A stretch of 33,589 nucleotides of DNA, taken from JBBECF01 sp040881945 (lineage in GTDB: Bacteria > Pseudomonadota > Alphaproteobacteria > Dongiales > Dongiaceae). The stretch is taken from assembly GCA_040881945.1 (NCBI GenBank), contig JBBECF010000077.1:1-33589 (forward strand). Reading direction: 5' to 3'. Below the pieces are notes generated by a model that saw nothing but the letters and a program-made list of their open reading frames with translations, did not search any database and was not told the DNA's origin. The stretch's first letter is position 1. Each line of letters starts with the position of its first letter. Below, in pieces: positions 6,197-15,669 of this stretch. Position numbers and translations under genes: made by a program.

Positions 6197-8728
6197 ATGA
6201 CTAGAATTCGCAAAATCGGTAGTCAGGCGATCCTGGTATTGGCGATCGTCCTTTTGGCGATCAGCCTTACCGTTGGCTTCGAAAGGCTCCGAAGCGAGCA
6301 GCGGGCCATCGACCAGCGAAACGAGATCGACTCCTGGTTGATTGCCAACGTCGAGCTGGAATTTCTTCGTCTGGAGAACGCGCTCGAATCCTACGCCAGC
6401 AGCATCGGGCCAACGACCCATGAGGATCTCGTCGAGAGGCTGGACATATTCTGGAGCCGGCTGCCGATCCTGCTCCACGGCAGCGAGGCCGAACGGCTCC
6501 GCTCCATCGAAGGCTTTCAACGGGAAATCGAGGGTATCCAAGNNNNNNNNNNNNNNNNNNNNNNNNNNNNNNNNNNNNNNNNNNNNNNNNNNNNNNNNNN
6601 NNNNNNNNNNNNNNNNNNNNNNNNNNNNNNNNNNNNNNNNNNCGTGCTGATCGTGCTGCTTTTCCGCGAGATTCGCAAGGCGAACAGGCTCGTGGCCACG
6701 GCGCAAGAGGCACAGGTGCGGGCCTCGGCAGCACGGACCCGGCTGTTCGAGGCGATCGAGAGCATATCGGAAGGCTTCGCTCTGTGCGACGCCGACGACC
6801 GGCTGATACTGACCAACACGAAATTCCGCGAATTCTTCGGCGCCGCGCTCGAAACCGTCGACCAAAACCCGACCTTCGAAGACTTTTGCCGCGCGACGGC
6901 GACCCACGGTCTCGTCACGTCGGCCTCGAATCGTGCCGGCGACTGGATTCGCGTGCGCCTGGAGCAGCACCGCAACCCGGGCGCCCCGATAGAATGCGAG
7001 GGCCGCGACGGGGCGTGGTTGCGAATCACCGAGCGCAAGACCGGGGACGGCGGCAACGTCGGCGTGTACAGCGATATAACGGCGATCAAACGTCGCGAGG
7101 AGGATCTCGCCGCCAGTTCCTCGTTGCTGCAAGGCACGCTGGAGAACATCGGCCAAGGTCTGTGCGTCTTCGACAGCAAGCTGCAGCTCGTTGCCTGGAA
7201 CACGCGCCTTCTCGACATACTCGACCTTCCTCCCGATCTGGGCCGGGTCGGGCTGCCCTACGCCGAGTTCCTGGAACACAGCGGCTCTTTCGGACCGGGG
7301 CATGCGGCCGGCCAGGATTTGGAATCGGCGGATTGCCGGACCATAAACGGCGAAATCGACGCGATGCGGTACGAGATCGCCCGGCCGGACGGAACCGTGA
7401 TCGATGTCAGCAGCAACCCCATGCCGGGCGGCGGGTTCGTCGCGACCTTTACCGACGTCACGGACCGGAAACAGTCCGAAAGCGAAAGAGGCCAGCTCAT
7501 CGAGCAGATCGCCCAATCGCAGAAGATGCAGGCGGTCGGCACCCTGGCCGGGGGCATCGCCCATGACTTCAACAACGTGCTCAGCTCGATTCTCGGCTTC
7601 ACGCAGCTCGCCCTCGAGGATGCGCAGGGGAACGAAGAAATCCGCGACAGCCTGGATGAAGTCATGCAGGCCGGGAATCGAGGCAAGGAACTGGTGCAGC
7701 AAATCCTCGCCTTCAGCCGCGGACGCAAGGCGGAGCTCGTAGCCGTCGACATGCAGGACATCGTGAAGGACGGGCTCCGCCTGCTGAGCTCGACGCTGCC
7801 GAAGACGATCGAGATCAAGCATCACGTGGACACCGCCGCCGCCATGGTGCTCGCGGACCCGACGAAGATGCACCAGGTCCTGATAAATCTCTGCATCAAT
7901 GCGAGCCACGCGATCGGCGCAAATCCCGGCACCATCGAACTTCGCCTCGAAAACGTGAACGTGGAAGGCAGATGCGCCGAATCTCTTCGACGCGTGAAGA
8001 GCGTGAAACTCTACCAACCGATCAGGATAGGAAGCGACGTGACCGGGCGGGCCCACAAATCGTGGCTGGGATTGCTCAACGCCGGACCACATATCCGGCT
8101 GACCGTCGCGGATACCGGCAGCGGCGTGGACCGGGACACCTTGGCGCGTATTTTCGAGCCGTTTTACACGACCAAGGTCGCCGGTGAGGGCACCGGGCTT
8201 GGGCTTTCCGCCCTCTACAATATCGTGATCGAGACCGGCGGTGCCCTCGTTGTGGCGAGCGAAATCGGCAAGGGCACCCGATTCGAGGTCTACGTGCCGC
8301 GGATCGAGGCCTCGGTTCGCGCCGAGTCGACGCCCCGGGCCGAGCGGCCGGCCAACGGACACGAGAGCGTGCTGGTGGTGGATGACGAGGAGGGTTTGGT
8401 ACGCATGGTCACCCAGTCGCTGCGGCGGTTGGGATACAAGGTCGACGGCATGAGCGATCCCCTGTCCGCCGTCGAAGCGGTCCGGATCGGACCGGACCGT
8501 TGGGACCTGGTGATTACCGATCAGACGATGCCGGGAATGACGGGCGACATGCTGGCCAGAGAGATACTGCGCATCCGCAGCGACATGCCGATCATCCTGT
8601 GCACCGGGTTCAGCCAAACGCTGACCGAGGAAAGCGCCAAGGCGTTTGGCATCCGGGAGTTCCTCCACAAGCCGATCATGGGACCGCAGCTTGCGGCGGT
8701 GGTGCGCCGCCTGCTCGACGATCGTTGA
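6197..8728 (+). CDS. Membrane hybrid histidine kinase (periplasmic sensor, two PAS, HisKA, HATPase, REC), interrupted by assembly gap
   Basis: About 843 residues, counting the N gap as 100 bases. The start is MTRIRKIG. TM1 is about 10-28. A helical periplasmic region (29-115: SEQRAIDQRNEIDSWLI, FLRLENALESYA, DIFWSRLPILLHG) runs into the gap, and TM2 ends just after it (VLIVLLF). PAS 1 (SISEGFALCDADDRLILTN) and PAS 2 (NIGQGLCVFDSKLQLVAWN) follow. HisKA has GGIAHDFNN with phospho-acceptor His456. HATPase has NLCINASHA, DTGSGV and GEGTGLGLSAL. The C-terminal receiver has VVDDEE and phospho-acceptor Asp775 in ITDQTMPG. The frame is the same on both sides of the gap, but the gap length is a placeholder. 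It likely senses through the periplasm, plausibly via the PruR-like protein encoded upstream, and passes phosphate to the next gene. Confidence 0.9.
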   Translation: MTRIRKIGSQAILVLAIVLLAISLTVGFERLRSEQRAIDQRNEIDSWLIANVELEFLRLENALESYASSIGPTTHEDLVERLDIFWSRLPILLHGSEAERLRSIEGFQREIEGIQXXXXXXXXXXXXXXXXXXXXXXXXXXXXXXXXXXVLIVLLFREIRKANRLVATAQEAQVRASAARTRLFEAIESISEGFALCDADDRLILTNTKFREFFGAALETVDQNPTFEDFCRATATHGLVTSASNRAGDWIRVRLEQHRNPGAPIECEGRDGAWLRITERKTGDGGNVGVYSDITAIKRREEDLAASSSLLQGTLENIGQGLCVFDSKLQLVAWNTRLLDILDLPPDLGRVGLPYAEFLEHSGSFGPGHAAGQDLESADCRTINGEIDAMRYEIARPDGTVIDVSSNPMPGGGFVATFTDVTDRKQSESERGQLIEQIAQSQKMQAVGTLAGGIAHDFNNVLSSILGFTQLALEDAQGNEEIRDSLDEVMQAGNRGKELVQQILAFSRGRKAELVAVDMQDIVKDGLRLLSSTLPKTIEIKHHVDTAAAMVLADPTKMHQVLINLCINASHAIGANPGTIELRLENVNVEGRCAESLRRVKSVKLYQPIRIGSDVTGRAHKSWLGLLNAGPHIRLTVADTGSGVDRDTLARIFEPFYTTKVAGEGTGLGLSALYNIVIETGGALVVASEIGKGTRFEVYVPRIEASVRAESTPRAERPANGHESVLVVDDEEGLVRMVTQSLRRLGYKVDGMSDPLSAVEAVRIGPDRWDLVITDQTMPGMTGDMLAREILRIRSDMPIILCTGFSQTLTEESAKAFGIREFLHKPIMGPQLAAVVRRLLDDR
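6543..6642. other. Assembly gap (100 N)
   Basis: Exactly 100 Ns, the usual placeholder for a gap of unknown size. It removes the end of the periplasmic domain and most of TM2 of the hybrid kinase, so residue numbers downstream are nominal. Confidence 0.99.
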
Positions 8729-8759
8729 TACATTGAGAGAGCAGGGAGAGGGCAAGCCG

Positions 8760-9167
8760 ATGGCACGCATACTCATTGTCGATGATGACGAGCAGATCCG
8801 CAGACTGCTTGCCAAATTGCTCGGACGGGCCGGATACAGCGTCGATGTCGCGGAAAACGGTCGCCAGGCCGTAAGGATGATGGGCAAGGAACCGGCGGAC
8901 CTCGTCATTACCGATATCATGATGCCGGACCAAGACGGCATCCAGACCATCTTGGAACTGAAACGCGAGAAGCCCAACGTCAAGATCATGGCCATCTCCG
9001 GAGGCGGGAGCGTCGTCCCCGGCAGTTACCTGGACCAGGCGGAAAAGTTGGGCGCCGACCGGGTGTTGGCGAAGCCGCTGCAGTTGGATGAGGTGCTCGA
9101 AGCCGTGGTCGAGCTGCTGTCCGGCGCCGGCCGGGGCGCCCCCGACGGCGGGCCAGCGACGCACTGA
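8760..9167 (+). CDS. Single-domain response regulator (CheY-like)
   Basis: 135 residues. The start at 8760 (MARILIVDDDEQ) has GGGAGAGG upstream and lies 31 bases after the hybrid kinase. It is a complete receiver: acidic pair Asp8/Asp9, phospho-acceptor Asp52 in LVITDIMMPDQDG, the Ser of AISGGG and the Lys of VLAKPL. After the receiver there is only a short Gly/Pro-rich tail (SGAGRGAPDGGPATH), with no DNA-binding or enzyme domain. It should take phosphate from the preceding kinase or its receiver and act by protein contact or as a relay step. Its output partner is not in the window. The fold assignment is firm; partnership is inferred from adjacency. Confidence 0.93.
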   Translation: MARILIVDDDEQIRRLLAKLLGRAGYSVDVAENGRQAVRMMGKEPADLVITDIMMPDQDGIQTILELKREKPNVKIMAISGGGSVVPGSYLDQAEKLGADRVLAKPLQLDEVLEAVVELLSGAGRGAPDGGPATH

Positions 9168-9338
9168 CCAGGGACCGTCCCGCCGGCGCAACCCTCACCG
9201 CCTTGCGGGCCGCCGCGCGGCTCGCTAGATATCGCGGTTCGCAAATCAATCCGCTCCTAAATATCATGGTAAATCGCCCGGCGAGCTTCTAACCTTCGCG
9301 GGAGCGATTGCACCGCGTGACGAAAGGCACGACGAGCC

Positions 9339-9536
9339 ATGATTTCCGCGAATATCTACGATCGCATCAGGGAACGGGCCTACAGCCTGTGGGAGCGCGA
9401 AGGTCGTCCGCACGGCCGCCAGATGGAGCACTGGCTGCGGGCCGAAAGCGAAATAACCGGGACGGTCGGGCGGCCGAAGGCGGCCAAGACCGCAACCCCG
9501 ATCAAGGCGGCGCGGCGCGCCCCGCGCCGCAAGTAG
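9339..9536 (+). CDS. DUF2934 domain-containing small protein
   Basis: 65 residues. The segment IRERAYSLWEREGRPHGRQ followed by MEHWLRAESE (about 9-38) matches the DUF2934 pattern, a short helical domain common in alphaproteobacteria. The C-terminal third is basic and Ala/Lys/Arg-rich (KAAKTATPIKAARRAPRRK), which suggests nucleic-acid or membrane-surface contact. No strong ribosome binding site precedes the ATG. It stands alone 171 bases after the response regulator. Molecular function is unknown. Confidence 0.85.
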   Translation: MISANIYDRIRERAYSLWEREGRPHGRQMEHWLRAESEITGTVGRPKAAKTATPIKAARRAPRRK

Positions 9537-9698
9537 GTTCAGGCGGGCTCGCCGGGGCCGCCGGACGGCAATCGCCCGGTCGGGTTCGCGCGCGCCGACG
9601 CGGGCTCGACGCCGCAGCGCCAAGCGGCCGATCCGTCATTCATTGCGTCATTGGCGACAGCCGCGCGACTCGGTGCTCCCGCGGCCGGAAAAAAGCAG

Positions 9699-9727
9699 TT
9701 GGTCGCGGTCGGCGCCGTCCCTATCAT
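9699..9727 (+). promoter_or_regulatory. Possible sigma-70 promoter upstream of the molybdenum hydroxylase gene
   Basis: TTGGTC (9699-9704), a 17-base spacer and TATCAT (9722-9727), ending 42 bases before the ATG at 9770. The -10 box matches consensus at five of six positions and the -35 at three. The rest of the 233-base gap after the DUF2934 gene shows nothing else recognisable. Confidence 0.35.
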
Positions 9728-9769
9728 CCGCGCACTGCCGTCCCGCAACCTCCGGAAAGCGCATCGTCG

Positions 9770-12121
9770 ATGGGACAGTTCAGCGTTGGCCAGAGCGTCC
9801 GCCGCGTCGAGGACCAACGGTTCCTGACCGGGCACGGCCGGTATATCGACGACATCGACCTGCCGCACCAGCTCTATGCCTACGTCCTGCGCTCGCCGCA
9901 TGCCCATGCGCGCCTCCGGGGCATCGACGGCGCGGCGGCGGCGGCGGCGCCGGGGGTGGCCGCCGTCGTCACCGGCGCCGATCTGGCGGCCGAGGGGCTG
10001 GGCGGCATCACCTTCACCGAGGGGCTGACCAACCGCGACGGCTCGCCGATCGTCGCCCCGCCGCGGCCCGTCCTGGCCGTCGGCAAGGTGCGCCATGTCG
10101 GCGACGGCGTCGCGTTGGTCGTCGCGGAAACGCTGGCCCAGGCGCGCGACGCCGCCGAGCTGATCGCGGTCGATTACGATCCCTTGCCGGCGGTGACCGA
10201 GGCCGCCGCCGCGCTCGCCCCCGGCGCGCCGCGGATCTGGGACGAGGCGCCCGGCAATCTCTGCCTCGACTGGGAGAAGGGCGACGCGCGGGCGGTCGAG
10301 GCAGCGTTCCGCAAGGCCGACCATGTCTGCCGCCTGTCCCTGGTCAACAACCGCGTCATCGTCGCCTCGCTGGAGCCGCGCGGCGCCCTCGGCGCCTACG
10401 ACCCCGGCACCGGCCGGTACACCCTCTACACCTCGAGCCAGGGGTCGCATCAGGTGCGCAACTCGCTCGCCGACAAGGTGCTGAAGGTGCCGCGCGAGCG
10501 CGTGCGCGTGGTCACGCCGGACGTCGGCGGCGGCTTCGGCATGAAGCTGTTCCTCTATCCCGAGCACGCCCTGGTCGCCTGGGCGGCGCGCCGGCTCGGC
10601 CGGCCGGTCAAGTGGACGCCCGATCGGAGCGACGCCTTCATGTCCGATACCCAGGGCCGCGACCACAGGACGACCGCCGAGCTCGCCCTCGACAAGAACG
10701 GCCGGTTCCTGGGCTTGCGCGTCTCGACCCTCGGCAATCTCGGCGGCTACCTGTCGGAATTCGGGCCGATGATCCCGACCGTGGCCGGCTCCGGCATGCT
10801 CGCCGGGCTCTATGTCACGCCCGCCATCCACGTCGCGGTCAAGGGCGTGTTCACCAACACCGTGCCGACCGACGCCTATCGCGGCGCCGGCCGGCCCGAG
10901 GCCGCCTATGTCGTCGAGCGCATGGCCGATGTGGCGGCGCGCGAGCTAGGCCTGTCGCCGGCCGAGATCCGGCGGCGTAACTTCATTCCGCCTGACGCGA
11001 TGCCCTTCACCACGGCGCTGGGCGAGACCTACGACAGCGGCGATTTCGCCCGCAATCTGGACGACGCCATGCGGCTGGCCAACTGGGACGGCATGCCGGC
11101 GCGGCGCGCGGCGGCGAAGGCGCGCGGGCGGCGCCGCGGCATCGGCATGTCCGCCTATATCGAGGCCTGCGGCGGCGAGCTCGAGGACATGGCCGAGTTG
11201 CGCTTCGAGCCGAACGGCGCCGTCACCCTGCTGATCGGCACGCAGAGCAGCGGCCAGGGCCACGCCACCGCCTATGCCCAGATCGTCGCCGACGGCCTCG
11301 GCCTGCCGCTCGACAAGGTCCGGCTGGTCCAGGGCGACACCGACCAGATCCCCTACGGCAACGGGACGGGCGGGTCGCGCTCGCTCCCCGTCGGCGGCAA
11401 CGCGGTCGGCGGCGCCCTGCGCAAGATCGTCGACAAGGGCAGGCGCATCGCCGCCATCCAGATGGAAGCGTCGGAGGCCGACATCGAATTCGCCGACGGC
11501 GTCTTCACGGTCGCCGGCACCGACCGGCGCATGACGATCGCCGAAGTGGCGGCGGCCGCCTACGACCCGGAGCGCCAGGCCGCCGGCATGGAGTTCGGCC
11601 TGGCGGAACGCTCGGTCTACCTGCCCAAGGGCACGACCTACCCGAACGGCTGCCACGTCGCCGAGGTCGAAGTGGACATCGACACCGGCGTCGTGACCCT
11701 GGTCGCCCACACGGTTGTCGACGACTTCGGCCGCGTCGTCAATCCGCTGCTGCTGGCCGGCCAGGTGCATGGCGGCATTGCGCAAGGGGTCGGTCAGGCG
11801 CTGTTCGAGTCCTGCGTCTACGATCCCGAGACCGGACAGCTTCTCTCCGGCTCGTTCGTGGACTACCGGGTGCCGCGCGCCGCCGACCTGCCGTCCTTCG
11901 CCTTCGCGACGAACGAGGTGCCGTGCCTGACCAACCCGATGGGCATCAAGGGCGCCGGCGAGGCCGGCGCCATCGGCGCCCCGCCGGCCGTCATCAACGC
12001 CATCGTCGATGCCCTGGCCGAGTTCGGCGTCACCCATCTGGACATGCCGGCCACGCCCGAGCGCGTCTGGCGCGCGATCCGCGACGCGGCCAGGGCACGG
12101 CCCGCCGGCAAAGACGCATGA
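9770..12121 (+). CDS. Xanthine dehydrogenase family molybdopterin-binding (large) subunit, CoxL form II-like
   Basis: 783 residues, the usual length for stand-alone large subunits of molybdenum hydroxylases, which bind Mo-pterin cytosine dinucleotide and hydroxylate aldehydes or N-heterocycles in the cytoplasm. The start at 9770 (MGQFSVGQSVRRVEDQRFLT) matches the family N-terminus. The active-site loop reads AYRGAGRPE (369-377), the form II signature, not the AYxCSFR of true CO dehydrogenase. The base Glu731 is present in GIKGAGEAGAIG. No [2Fe-2S] small subunit or FAD medium subunit is next to it, although the enzyme normally needs both. It overlaps cysQ by ATGA, so translation is probably coupled. 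The substrate cannot be predicted. Confidence 0.92.
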   Translation: MGQFSVGQSVRRVEDQRFLTGHGRYIDDIDLPHQLYAYVLRSPHAHARLRGIDGAAAAAAPGVAAVVTGADLAAEGLGGITFTEGLTNRDGSPIVAPPRPVLAVGKVRHVGDGVALVVAETLAQARDAAELIAVDYDPLPAVTEAAAALAPGAPRIWDEAPGNLCLDWEKGDARAVEAAFRKADHVCRLSLVNNRVIVASLEPRGALGAYDPGTGRYTLYTSSQGSHQVRNSLADKVLKVPRERVRVVTPDVGGGFGMKLFLYPEHALVAWAARRLGRPVKWTPDRSDAFMSDTQGRDHRTTAELALDKNGRFLGLRVSTLGNLGGYLSEFGPMIPTVAGSGMLAGLYVTPAIHVAVKGVFTNTVPTDAYRGAGRPEAAYVVERMADVAARELGLSPAEIRRRNFIPPDAMPFTTALGETYDSGDFARNLDDAMRLANWDGMPARRAAAKARGRRRGIGMSAYIEACGGELEDMAELRFEPNGAVTLLIGTQSSGQGHATAYAQIVADGLGLPLDKVRLVQGDTDQIPYGNGTGGSRSLPVGGNAVGGALRKIVDKGRRIAAIQMEASEADIEFADGVFTVAGTDRRMTIAEVAAAAYDPERQAAGMEFGLAERSVYLPKGTTYPNGCHVAEVEVDIDTGVVTLVAHTVVDDFGRVVNPLLLAGQVHGGIAQGVGQALFESCVYDPETGQLLSGSFVDYRVPRAADLPSFAFATNEVPCLTNPMGIKGAGEAGAIGAPPAVINAIVDALAEFGVTHLDMPATPERVWRAIRDAARARPAGKDA

Positions 12122-12909
12122 CCGCGGAGTCGCGGCCCCGGCCGGAAGAGGTGGCGGCGATCGCGCGCCGCGCCGGCGACGCGATCATGACGTTCTACCG
12201 CCGCGATCCCGCGACCCGGATCAAGGCGGACGACAGCCCGGTCACCGCGGCCGACGAGGCGGCGGAGCGGCTGATCGTCCCGGCGCTGCGGGCGCTGACC
12301 CCGGAGATTCCCGTGGTCTCCGAGGAGGCGGCGGCCGCGGGCCGCGTGCCGGAGATCCACGGGGCGGCCAACCCCGGCGGCCGTTTCTGGCTGGTCGACC
12401 CGCTCGACGGCACCAAGGAATTCATCGCCGGCAAGGACGATTTCACGGTCAATATCGCGCTCATCGAGGACGGCCGGCCGGTGCTCGGCGTCGTGCATGT
12501 GCCGGCGCTCGCCGTGACCTATGTCGGGGTCGCGCCGGACCTGGCGACGGTGCAGCGCGGCGCCGATGCGCCGCGGCGCATCGCCGCCCGCCTGCGCCCG
12601 GCGGACGGGGCGATCGTCCTGGCCAGCCGCTCGCACGGCGACGCGGCGGCCCTCGACGCCTTCCTCGCGGACGAATCGGTGCGCGCCCGCCGCACCGCCG
12701 GCAGCGCCCTGAAGTTCTGCCTGCTCGCCGAGGGCGTGGCCGATCTCTACCCGCGTCTCGGCCGCACCATGGAATGGGACACCGCGGCGGGCCATGCCGT
12801 GCTCGCCGCCGCCGGCGGCAACGTCGCCACGCTCGACGGCACCGAGCTGCGCTACGGCAAGCCCGGATTCGAGAACCCGCATTTCGTCGCGCGCGGACGT
12901 CTCGCGTAA
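12118..12909 (+). CDS. cysQ: 3'(2'),5'-bisphosphate nucleotidase
   Basis: CysQ removes the 3'-phosphate from PAP and PAPS, recycling the by-product of sulfate activation. 263 residues, in the normal range. It has the inositol-phosphatase fold metal motifs: DDSPVTAAD (38-46), VVSEE (66-70), WLVDPLDGTKEF (91-102) and EWDTAAGHA (219-227, metal ligand Asp221). The ATG at 12118 overlaps the TGA of the preceding molybdenum hydroxylase gene (ATGA), so the pair is one transcript. Inositol monophosphatase is the main alternative, but the DGTKEFI and FTVNIALI segments favour CysQ. Confidence 0.93.
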   Translation: MTAESRPRPEEVAAIARRAGDAIMTFYRRDPATRIKADDSPVTAADEAAERLIVPALRALTPEIPVVSEEAAAAGRVPEIHGAANPGGRFWLVDPLDGTKEFIAGKDDFTVNIALIEDGRPVLGVVHVPALAVTYVGVAPDLATVQRGADAPRRIAARLRPADGAIVLASRSHGDAAALDAFLADESVRARRTAGSALKFCLLAEGVADLYPRLGRTMEWDTAAGHAVLAAAGGNVATLDGTELRYGKPGFENPHFVARGRLA

Positions 12910-12945
12910 CCGGCGCGCCCATGTTGCGGCGAGACGACGAAACTA

Positions 12946-13114
12946 TTGACTCCGGGCGCGAGCGGGCGCAGGATAATTTTGCTGTGGCCGTTCATGCGGT
13001 CACTTCATTAGCCGCCGCAATATCTTTGCGGTGACTCGGGCATCGGCGCCACAACCATGGGTGGGCCGGCCCGATGACAAGACCAAGAGGAGCCGTCACA
13101 AGTTGGCGGCTCCT
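12946..13114 (+). other. Structured intergenic segment, possible small RNA or leader
   Basis: TTGACT (12946-12951) and GATAAT (12972-12977) resemble promoter boxes, but with a long 20-base spacer. Downstream come three consecutive foldable units. Unit 1: GTCAC (12999-13003) with GTGAC (13031-13035), enclosing CCGCAA (13015-13020) with TTGCGG (13026-13031). Unit 2: CATCGG (13041-13046) with CCGATG (13071-13076), plus inner CCAC with GTGG. Unit 3: the 8-pair hairpin at 13088-13114. No protein-like reading frame fits. It does not match an RNA family I can name. Confidence 0.35.
13088..13114 (+). terminator. Possible stem-loop terminator
   Basis: AGGAGCCG (13088-13095) pairs perfectly with CGGCTCCT (13107-13114) around an 11-base loop. 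The stem is followed by TCAATATG rather than a real T-run, so termination is uncertain. It would close the structured segment before the next promoter. Confidence 0.3.
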
Positions 13115-13151
13115 TCAATATGTCCGCCTTTTGCCAACGCCGCCCGCGCCG

Positions 13152-13160
13152 TGCTATGGC
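13152..13160 (+). promoter_or_regulatory. Extended -10 promoter for the Sua5-type gene (near-leaderless)
   Basis: TG-C-TATGGC, with the hexamer at 13155-13160, ends 7 bases before the ATG at 13168. No Shine-Dalgarno sequence is seen, so transcription would start at or next to the start codon. The same layout with the same 7-base spacing precedes the deaminase gene at 21867. Confidence 0.45.
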
Positions 13161-13167
13161 CGCCGCG

Positions 13168-14169
13168 ATGAGCGCGCCCGCCGCCCTGCTAATTCTACCG
13201 CCGACGCCGGCGAACATCGCGGCGGCGGCCCGTGCCTTGCGCGCCGGCCGCCTGGTCGCCTTCCCCACGGAGACCGTCTACGGCCTCGGCGCCGACGCCA
13301 CCGACGACCGCGCCGTGGCGGCGCTGTTCGCGGCCAAGGGGCGGCCCCGGTTCAACCCGCTGATCGCGCATGTCCTCGACGAAGCGGCGGCACGGGCGGC
13401 GGTCGTGTTCGACGATCGCGCCGCGGCACTGGCGGCCGCCTTCTGGCCCGGTCCGCTTACGCTGGTCCTGAGGCGGCGAGCCGACTGCCGCGTCTCGCTG
13501 CTGGTCAGCGCCGGCCTCGACAGCCTGGCCGTGCGCGCCCCGGCGCATCCGGTCGCCCGGGCGTTGCTCGACGCCGTCGGCCGCCCCCTTGCCGCGCCCA
13601 GCGCCAACCTCTCCGGCAAGGTCAGCCCGACGACGGCCGAGCACGTCGCGGCTTCGCTCGGCGGCCGCGTGGACATGATTCTCGACGGCGGTCGCTGCGC
13701 CGTCGGCATCGAATCGACGGTGCTCGACCTCAGCGGCGCGACGCCGGTGCTGCTGCGCCCCGGCGCCGTCACCGAGGAAGCGATCGCCGAGGCGCTCGGC
13801 GTCGTCCCGGCGCGCGCCGCCGCGCCCGTCGCCGGCGCCGCCCGGCCCTCGCCGGGTCTGCTCGACAGCCACTACGCCCCCGACCTGCCGTTGCGCCTCG
13901 ACGCGACCGGCTTGCGGCCCGGCGAGGCGCTGCTCGCCTTCGGCCCGCTTCCGCTGTCCGGCGCCGCGGCGGTCGCCAATCTCAGCCCGACCGGCGATCC
14001 GGTGGAGGCGGCGGCCAATCTCTTCGCCATGCTGCGCGAGCTCGACCGGCCGGACTTTGCCGGCATCGCCGTCATGCCGATCCCCGAAAACGGCCTCGGC
14101 CGCGCCATCAACGACCGCCTGCGCCGCGCCGCGGGGCCGCGGCTGGCGCCGCCGCCGCCGGCGCGCTAG
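13168..14169 (+). CDS. L-threonylcarbamoyladenylate synthase (Sua5/YwlC, two-domain type)
   Basis: Makes threonylcarbamoyl-AMP from threonine, bicarbonate and ATP for the t6A modification at tRNA position 37. 333 residues from the start at 13168 (MSAPAALLILPP); in-frame ATGs at 13156 and 13120 are less likely, since 13156 lies inside the probable -10 box. The N-terminal YrdC domain has FPTETVYGLGADA, KGRPRFNPLIAHV, APSANLSGKVSPTTAEHV and GIESTVLDL. The C-terminal Sua5 domain is introduced by SPGLLDSHYAPDLPLRL and is complete, so this is the long Sua5 form rather than the short TsaC. It is followed after 11 bases by the flavoprotein gene. Confidence 0.94.
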   Translation: MSAPAALLILPPTPANIAAAARALRAGRLVAFPTETVYGLGADATDDRAVAALFAAKGRPRFNPLIAHVLDEAAARAAVVFDDRAAALAAAFWPGPLTLVLRRRADCRVSLLVSAGLDSLAVRAPAHPVARALLDAVGRPLAAPSANLSGKVSPTTAEHVAASLGGRVDMILDGGRCAVGIESTVLDLSGATPVLLRPGAVTEEAIAEALGVVPARAAAPVAGAARPSPGLLDSHYAPDLPLRLDATGLRPGEALLAFGPLPLSGAAAVANLSPTGDPVEAAANLFAMLRELDRPDFAGIAVMPIPENGLGRAINDRLRRAAGPRLAPPPPAR

Positions 14170-14180
14170 TCTCTTTCGCC

Positions 14181-15623
<1,443 letters not shown>

Positions 15624-15669
15624 CATTGACTCTTTCGATAATCATATTCCGTGAGAAAGATAGATAGCC

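Noticed and set aside
6047..8995. 982-codon minus-strand open frame opposite the hybrid kinase
   Set aside because: It reads through the assembly gap and is antisense to complete PAS, HisKA, HATPase and REC motifs; no domain is visible in it.
9770..12121. Carbon monoxide dehydrogenase large subunit (CoxL form I)
   Set aside because: The active-site loop is AYRGAGR, not AYxCSFR, and coxM and coxS are not adjacent.
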